Below are positions 54,801 through 64,000 of a DNA stretch of 64,000 nt, in pieces. The notes below the pieces were generated by a model that did not search any database, was not told where the DNA came from, and saw only the letters and a list, made by a program, of their open reading frames with translations. Source of the DNA: Siphonodentalium dalli (Eukaryota; Mollusca; Scaphopoda; Gadilida; Siphonodentaliidae); NCBI GenBank assembly GCA_032622095.1, contig CP136069.1:106110278-106174277 (forward strand). Reading direction: 5' to 3'. Position 1 is the stretch's first letter. Each line of letters begins with the position of its first letter. Position numbers and translations under genes: made by a program.

Positions 54801-55307
54801 TATAGGTATCCTCACCACATACATATATAGGTATCCCACCACATACATATATAGGTATCCCCACCACATGCATATATAGGTATCCCCACCACATACATCT
54901 ATAGGTATCCCAACCACATACATATATAGGTATCCTCACCACATACATATATAGGTATCCCCATCACATACATATATAGGTATCCCACCACATACATATA
55001 TAGGTATCCCCACCACATACATATATAGGTATCCCCACCACATACATATATATGTATCCCCACCACATACATATATAGGTATCCCCGCCATATACATATA
55101 TAGGTATCATCACCACACAAATATATAGGTATCCCCACCACATACACATATAGGTATCCCCACCACAGACATCTATAGGTATCGCCACCACACACATATA
55201 TAGGTATCCCAACCACGTACATATATAGATATCCCCACCACATACATATATAGGTATCCCCACCACATACATATATAGGTATCCCCACCACATACATATA
55301 TAGGTAT
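42876..55307 (+). repeat. Higher-order block, copy 2, within the 25-bp minisatellite
   Basis: This is the repeat of the preceding block; 42993 corresponds to the first base after the gap. It contains four extra units near 49755-49860, one near 50290-50340 and one near 51690, relative to copy 1. The stretch 42876-42992 has no partner in copy 1, which suggests the equivalent lies in or beyond the gap. Similarity to copy 1 ends at about 55307. Confidence 0.83.
50615..50667. repeat. Inverted minisatellite unit forming a 23-bp-arm hairpin, copy 2
   Basis: Same structure as at 38208-38260, at an offset of 12,407: arms 50615-50637 and 50645-50667, loop 50638-50644. The unit just upstream differs between copies (ACCACAACATAC at about 38172, ACCACCATATAC at about 50589), so this is not a mechanical copy of one read. 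Confidence 0.9.
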
Positions 55308-58300
55308 TCCCGCCACATACATATATAGGTATCACCACCACACACATATATAGGTAACCCCACCACATACATATATAGGTATCCCCACAACATACATATA
55401 TAGGTATCCCCACCACACACATATATAGGTATCCCCACCACATACATATGTAGATATCCCCACCACATACATATATATGTATCCCCACCACATACATATA
55501 TATGTATCCCCACCACACACATATATAGGTATCCCCACCACATACATCTATAGGTATCCCCACCACACACATATATAGGTATCCCCACCACATACATATA
55601 CAGGTATCCCCACCACACACATCTATAGGTATCCCCACCACACACATCTATAGGTATCCCCACCACACAAATATATAGGTATCCCCACCACATAAATATG
55701 TAGGTATCCCCACCATATACATATAAAGGTATCCCCACCACACAAATATATAGGTATCCACACCACACACATATATAGGTCTTCCCACCACATACCTATA
55801 TAGGTATCCCCGCCACACACATATATAGGTATCCCCACCACATACATCTATAGGTATCCCCACCACACACATCTATAGGTATCCCCACCACATACATATA
55901 TAGGTATCCCCACCACATACATATATAGGTATCCCCACCACATACATATATAGGTATCCCCACCACACACATCTATAGGTATCCCAACCACATACATATA
56001 TAGGTATCCTCACCACACACATATATAGGTATCACCACCACATACATATATAGGTATCCCCGCCACACACTTATATAGGTATCCCCGCCACATACATATA
56101 TAGGTATCCCCACCACACACATCTATAGGTATCCCCACCACATACATATATAGATATCACCACCACATACATATATAGGTATCACCACCACACACATATA
56201 TAGGTATCCCCACCACACACATATATATATATGTATCCCCGCCACACACATATATAGGTATCCCCACCACATACATATATAGGTCTCCCACCACATACAT
56301 CTATAGGTATCCCCGCCACACACATATATAGGTATCCCCACCAGATACATATATAGGTTTCCGCACCACACACATATATAGGTATCCCCACCACATACAT
56401 ATATAGGTATCCCCACCTCATACATATATAGGTATCCCCACCACACACATCTATAGGTATCCCCACCACACACATCAATAGGTATCCCCACCCCACACAT
56501 ATATAGGTATCCCCACCATACACATCTATAGGTATCACCACCACACACATCTATAGGTATCCCCACCACACACATATATAGGTTTCCCCACCACACACAT
56601 TTATAGGTATCCCCGCCACAATCATATATAGGTATCATCACCACACACATATATAGGTCTCCCCACCACATACATCTATAGGTATCCCCACCACACACAT
56701 CTATAGGATATTCCACAACACACATCTATAGGTATCCCCACCACACACATATATAGGTATCCCCACCATACACATGTATAGGTATCCCCGCCACACACAT
56801 CTATAGGTATCCCCACCACATACATATATAGGTATCCCAACCACACACATATATAGGTATCCCCACCACATACATATATAGGTATCCCCACCACATACAT
56901 ATAGGTATCCCCACCACACACATATAGGTATCCCCACCACACACATCTATAGGAATCACCACCACATACATATATAGGTATACCCAACACATACATATAT
57001 AGGTATCCCCACCACATACATATATAGGTATCCCCACCACATACATATATAGGTATCCCACCACATACATTTATAGGTATCCCCACCACATACATATATA
57101 GGTATCCCCACCACATACATATATAGGTATCCCCACCACATACATATATAGGTATCCCCGCCATATACATAATTAGGTATTACCACCACACACATATATA
57201 GGTATCCCCACCACATACATATATAGGAATCCCCACCACATACATCTATAGGTATCCCCACCACACACATATATAGGTATCCCCACCACGTACATATATA
57301 AATATCCCCCACCACATACATATATTTGTATCCCCACCACATACATCTATATGTATCCCCAACACACACATATATAGGTTATCCCCACCACATACATATA
57401 TAGGTATCCCCACCACACACATATATAGGTATCCCAATCACATACATCTATAGGTATCCCTCCACATAAATATGTAGGTATCCCCACCATATACATATAT
57501 AGGTATCCCCACCACACTCATATATAGGTATTCCCACCACATACATATATAGGTATCCCCGCCACACACATCTATAGGTATCCCCACCACATACATTTAT
57601 ATGTTTCCCCACCACACACATCTATAGGTATCCCCACCACACACATCTATAGGTATCCCCACCACACACATATATATAGGTATCCCCGCCACACACATAT
57701 ATAGGTATCCCCACCACATACATATATAGGTCTCCCCACCACATACATCTACAGGTATCCCCACCACACACATCTATAGGTATCCCCACCACATACATAT
57801 ATAGGTTTCCCCACCACACACATATATAGGTATCCCCACCACATACATATATAGGTATCCCCTCCACATACATATATAGGTATCCCCACCACACACATAT
57901 ATAGGTATCCCCACCACACACATCTATAGGTATCCCCACCACATACATATATAGGTTTCCCCACCACACACATTTATAGGTATCCCCGCCACATACATAT
58001 ATAGGTATCATCACCACACACATATATAGGTCTCCCCACCACATACATCTATAGGTATCCCCACCACACACATCTATAGGTATCCCCACCACATACATAT
58101 ATAGGTATCACCGCCACACACATATATGTATCCCCACCACACACATATATAGGTCTCCCCACCACATACATATATAGGTATCCCCGCCACACACATATAT
58201 AGGTATCCCCACCACATACATCTATAGGTATCCCCACCACACACATATATAGGTATCCCCACCATACACATATATAGGTATCCCCACCACATGCATATAT

Positions 58301-61300
58301 AGGTATCCCCACTACATACATCTATAGGTATCCCAACCACATACATATATAGGTATCCTCACCACATACATATATAGGTATCCCACCACATACATATATA
58401 GGTATCCCCACCACATGCATATATAGGTATCCCCACCACATACATCTATAGGTATCCCAACCACATACATATATAGGTATCCTCACCACATACATATATA
58501 GGTATCCTCACCACACACATATATAGGTATCACCACCACATACATATATAGGTATCCCCGCCACACACATATATAGGTATCCCCGCCACATACATATATA
58601 GGTATCCCCACCACACACATCTATGGGTATCCCCACCACATACATATATAGATATCACCACCACATACATATATAGGTATCCCCACCACACACATATATA
58701 GTTATCCCCACCACACACATATATATAGGTATCCCCGCCACACACATATATAGGTATCCCCACCACATACATATATTGGTCTCACCACCACATACATCTG
58801 TATGTATCCCCACCACACACATCTATAGTTATCCCCACCACATACATATATAGGTTTCCCCACCACACACATATATAGGTATCCACACCACATACATATA
58901 TAGGTATCCCCACCACACACATCTATATGTATCCCCACCACACACATCTATAGGTATCCCCACCACACACATCTATAGGTATCCCCACCACATACATATA
59001 TAGGTTTCCCCACCACACACATTTATAGGTATCCCCGCCACAATCATATATAGGTATCATCACCACACACATATATAGGTCTCCCCACCACATACATCTA
59101 TAGGTATCCCCACCACACACATATATAGGTATCCCCACAACACACATCTATAGGTATCCCCACCACACATATATATAGGTATCCCCACCATACACATCTA
59201 TAGGTATCCCCGCCACACACATATATAGCTATCACCACCACATACATACATATGTATCCCAACCACACACATATATAGGTATCCCCACCACATACATATA
59301 TAGGTATCCCCACCACATACATGTAGGTATCCCCACAACATACATATAGGTATCCCCACCACACACATCTATAGGTATCCCCACCACACACATCTATAGG
59401 TATCACCACCACATACATATATAGGTATCCCCACCACATACATATATAGGTATCCCCACCACATACATATATAGGTATCCCACCACATACATTTATAGGT
59501 TTCCCCACCACATACATATATAGGTATCCCCACCACAGACATATATAGGTATCCCCACCACATACATATATAGGTATCCCCGCCACATACATATATAGGT
59601 ATCACCACCACACACATATATAGGTATCCCCACCACATACATATATAGGTATCCCCACCACATACATCTATAGGTATCCCCACCACACACATATATAGGT
59701 ATCCCCACCACGTACATATATAGATATCCCCACCACATACATATATATGTATCCCCACCACATACATCTATATGTATCCCCACCACACACATATATAGGT
59801 ATCCCCACCACATACATATATAGGTATCCCCACCACACACAAATACAGGTATCCCCATCACATACATATATAGGTATCCCCACCACACACATCTATAGGT
59901 ATACCCACCACACACATCTATAGGTATCCCCATCACACACATCTATAGGTATCCCTCCATATAAATATGTAGGTATCCCCACCATATACATATATAAGTA
60001 TCCCCACCACACACACATATATAGGTATCCCCACCACATACATATATAGGTATCCCCGCCACACACATCTATAGGTATCCCCACCACATATATATATAGG
60101 TTTCCCCACCACACACATCTATAGGTATCCCCACCACACACATCTATAGGTATCCCCACCACACACATATATATAGGTATCTCCGCCACACACATATATA
60201 GGTATCCCCACCACATACATATATAGGTTCCCCACCACATACATCTATAGGTATCCCCACCACACACATCTATAGGTATCCCCACCACATACATATATAG
60301 GTTTCCCCACCACACACATATATAGGTATCCCCACCACATACATATATAGGTATCCCCACCACATACATATATAGGTATCCCAACCAAAAAAATATATAG
60401 GTATCCTCACCACATACATATATAGGCATCCCCACCACATACATATATAGGTATCCCACCACATACATATATAGGTATCCCCACCACATACATATATAGG
60501 TATCCCCACCACATACATATATATGTATCCCCACCACATACATATATAGGTATCCCCGCCATATACATATATAGGTATCACCACCACACACATATATAGG
60601 TATCCCCACCACATACACATATAGGTATCCCCACCACATACATATATAGGTATCGCCACCACACACATATATAGGTATCCCAACCACGTACATATATAGA
60701 TATCCCCACCACATACATATATAGGTATCCCCACCACTTACATATATAGGTATCCCCACCACATACATATATAGGTATTCCCGCCACATACATATATAGG
60801 TATCACCACCACACACATATATAGGTAACCCCACCACATACATATATAGGTATCCCCACAACATACATATATAGGTATCCCCACCACACACATATATAGG
60901 TATCCCCACCGCATACATATATAGATATCCCCACCACATACATATATATGTATCCCCACCACATACATATATATGTATCCCCACCACACACATATATAGG
61001 TATCCCCACCACATACATCTATAGGTATCCCCACCACACACATATATAGGTATCCCCACCACATACATATACAGGTATCCCCACCACACACATATATAGG
61101 TATCCCCACCACACACATCTATAGGTATCCCAACCACACAAATATATAGGTATCCCCACCACATAAATATGTAGGTATCCCCACCATATACATATATAGG
61201 TATCCCCACCACACAAATATATAGGTATCCCCACCACATACATATATAGGTATCCCCGCCACACACATATATAGGTATCCACACCACACACATATATAGG

Positions 61301-64000
61301 TCTCCCCACCACATACCTATATATGTATCCCCGCCACACACATATATAGGTATCCCCACCACATACATCTATAGGTATCCCCACCACACACATCTATAGG
61401 TATCCCCACCACATACATATATAGGTATCCCCACCACATACATATATAGGTATCCCCACCACATACATATATAGGTATCCCCACCACACACATCTATAGG
61501 TATCCCAACCACATACATATATAGGTATCCTCACCACACACATATATAGGTATCACCACCACATACATATATAGGTATCCCCACCACACACATATATAGG
61601 TATCCCCGCCACATACATATATAGGTATCCCCACCACACACATCTATAGGTATCCCCACCACATACATATATAGATATCACCACCACATACATATATAGG
61701 TATCACCACCACACACATATATAGGTATCCCCACCACACACATATATATATGTATCCCCGCCACACACATATATAGGTATCCCCACCACAATACATATAT
61801 AGGTCTCCCACCACATACATCTATAGGTATCCCCGCCACACACATATATAGGTATCCCCACCAGATACATATATAGGTTTCCCCACCACGCACATATATA
61901 GGTATCCCCACCACATACATATATAGGTATCCCCACCTCATACATATATAGGTATCCCCACCACACACATCTATAGGTATCCCCACCACACACATCAATA
62001 GGTATCCCCACCCCACACATATATAGGTATCCCCACCATACACATCTGTAGGTATCCCCACCACACACATCTATAGGTATCCCCACCACACACATATATA
62101 GATTTCCCCGCCACACACATTTATAGGTATCCCCGCCACAATCATATATAGGTATCATCACCACACACATATATAGGTCTCCCCACCACATACATCTATA
62201 GGTATCCCCACCACACACATCTATATGATATTCCACAACACACATCTATAGGTATCCCCACCACACACATATATAGGTATCCCCACCATACACATGTATA
62301 GGTATCCCCGCCACACACATCTATAGGTATCCCCACCACATACATATATAGGTATCCCAACCACACACATATATAGGTATCCCCACCACATACATATATA
62401 GGTATCCCCACCACATACATTTATAGGTTTCCCCACCACATACATATATAGGTATCCCCACCACAGACATATATAGGTATCCCCACCACATACATATATA
62501 GGTATCCCCGCCACATACATATATAGGTATCACCACCACACACATATATAGGTATCCCCACCACATACATATATAGGTATCCCCACCACATACATCTATA
62601 GGTATCCCCACCACACACATATATAGGTATCCCCACCACGTACATATATAGATATCCCCACCACATACATATATATGTATCCCCACCACATACATCTATA
62701 TGTATCCCCACCACACACATATATAGGTATCCCCACCACATACATATATAGGTATCCCCACCACACACATATATAGGTATCCCCATCACATACATATATA
62801 GGTATCCCCACCACACACATCTATAGGTATACCCACCACACACATCTATAGGTATCCCCATCACACACATCTATAGGTATCCCTCCATATAAATATGTAG
62901 GTATCCCCACCATATACATATATAAGTATCCCCACCACACACATATATAGGTATCCCCACCACATACATATATAGGTATCCCCGCCACACACATCTATAG
63001 GTATCCCCACCACATATATATATAGGTTTCCCCACCACACACATCTATAGGTATCCCCACCACACACATATATATAGGTATCTCCGCCACACACATATAT
63101 AGGTATCCCCACCACATACATATATAGGTTCCCCACCACATACATCTATAGGTATCCCCACCACACACATCTATAGGTATCCCCACCACATACATATATA
63201 GGTTTCCCCACCACACACATATATAGGTATCCCCACCACATACATATATAGGTATCCCCACCACATACATATATAGGTATCCCAACCACATACATATATA
63301 GGTATCCTCACCACATACATATATAGGTATCCCACCACATACATATATAGGTATCCCCACCACATGCATATATAGGTATCCCCACCACATACATCTATAG
63401 GTATCCCAACCACATACATATATAGGTATCCTCACCACATACATATATAGGCATCCCCACCACATACATATATAGGTATCCCACCACATACATATATAGG
63501 TATCCCCACCACATACATATATAGGAATCCCCAACACATACATATATATGTATCCCCACCACATACATATATAGGTATCCCCGCCATATACATATATAGG
63601 TATCACCACCACACACATATATAGGTATCCCCACCACATACACATATAGGTATCCCCACCACATACATCTATAGGTATCGCCACCACACACATATATAGG
63701 TATCCCAACCACGTACATATATAGATATCCCCACCACATACATATATAGGTATCCCCACCACATACATATATAGGTATCCCCACCACATACATATATAGG
63801 TATTCCCGCCACATACATATATAGGTATCACCACCACACACATATATAGGTAACCCCACCACATACATATATAGGTATCCCCACAACATACATATATAGG
63901 TATCCCCACCACACACATATATAGGTATCCCCACCGCATACATATATAGATATCCCCACCACATACATATATATGTATCCCCACCACATACATATATATG
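55308..64000 (+). repeat. Tail of the 25-bp minisatellite with smaller higher-order blocks
   Basis: The array continues, but the 12.4-kb order breaks down. A block of about 2.1 kb seen at 39308-41429 and 51740-53861 appears again at 55332-57437 (offset about 3.59 kb, narrowing to 3.58) and from 60803 to about 62400 (offset about 5.5 kb). A further block at 59493-59942 repeats at 62421-62870 (offset 2,928). The sequence leaves the window still inside the array. Confidence 0.8.

Larger units (their letters stand above)
30682..64000 (+). repeat. 25-bp minisatellite, about 33.3 kb
   Basis: Head-to-tail units with consensus GGTATCCCCACC followed by ACATACATATATA fill everything from the gap to the window end. 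Frequent variants are T or C in ACAYAC, A or C in CATMTATA, and A or G in CCRCC. There are also 24-bp units lacking one C, 21-22-bp units lacking TATA, and 27-bp or longer units with extra TA. Positions 12-25 of the unit alternate strictly between pyrimidine and purine. There are no spacers between units, so this is not a CRISPR array. All minus-strand ORFs in it derive from a stop-free consensus and are not called as genes. Confidence 0.98.

Noticed and set aside
59893..61368. 491-codon minus-strand ORF and the many other Cys/Trp/Tyr-rich ORFs in the minisatellite
   Set aside because: They are the automatic result of a stop-free 25-bp consensus read in any frame. ORFs overlap in all three frames, starts and stops fall at recurrent unit variants, and there is no non-repeat domain, splice context or signal for expression.
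30682..64000. CRISPR array
   Set aside because: Units are directly adjacent without unique spacers, there are no cas genes, and the context is eukaryotic.

Overview
This is a gene-free stretch of eukaryotic nuclear DNA, built almost entirely from nested tandem repeats. I found no convincing protein-coding gene, no intact tRNA or rRNA gene, and no transposase, reverse transcriptase or Rep/helicase. AT-rich satellite DNA, long head-to-tail arrays, tRNA-derived sequences carrying Pol III internal promoter boxes and an assembly gap point to an animal genome. A marine invertebrate such as a mollusc would fit the texture, but the sequence does not prove this. All similarity statements come from reading by eye and from constant coordinate offsets, not from alignment software.

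Left domain (1-30581): a composite macrosatellite that alternates two things. The first is a spacer, called S here, of about 2.5 kb. Copies lie at 1-356 (right end only), 4465-6928, 12854-15418 and 28511-30581 (diverged, truncated by the gap). The second is an array of a unit of about 1.73 kb between S copies: array A at 357-4464 (period 1732), array B at 6929-12853 (period 1746/1737), one B-like unit plus a 223-bp short module at 15419-17166, and array C at 17167-28510 (period 1727). Units within an array are almost identical, while arrays differ clearly from each other. Each full unit has a module of about 1.5 kb and a module of about 0.22 kb. Both module borders carry an ATTATTATACT-type sequence, and one border is a 31-nt hairpin. 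S carries, left to right, AT-rich sequence, a 271-bp tandem pair each with a minus-strand tRNA-Leu-like pseudogene, three diverged subrepeats, two 130-bp tandem repeats, a (GGGAT)4 tract, a 14-bp perfect palindrome, and then CTAG where the array begins.

Gap (30582-30681): exactly 100 Ns, falling at the border between the two repeat domains, so their physical join is not resolved.

Right domain (30682-64000): one continuous 25-bp minisatellite of roughly 1,330 units. The consensus is GGTATCCCCACC followed by ACATACATATATA. It is organised at higher levels. A block of at least 12.2 kb (30682 to about 42875) is repeated at an offset of 12.31-12.43 kb (to about 55307), and shorter blocks of 0.3-2.3 kb recur inside both copies and in the tail. 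One unit is inverted at 38231-38260, and the inversion is inherited by the second copy at 50638-50667. The minus strand of the consensus has no stop in any frame, which creates many long but spurious Cys/Trp/Tyr-rich ORFs.

The features do not form a pathway. The window records satellite evolution by unequal exchange, slippage at ATT tracts, segmental duplication and possibly spread of a non-autonomous element represented by S.
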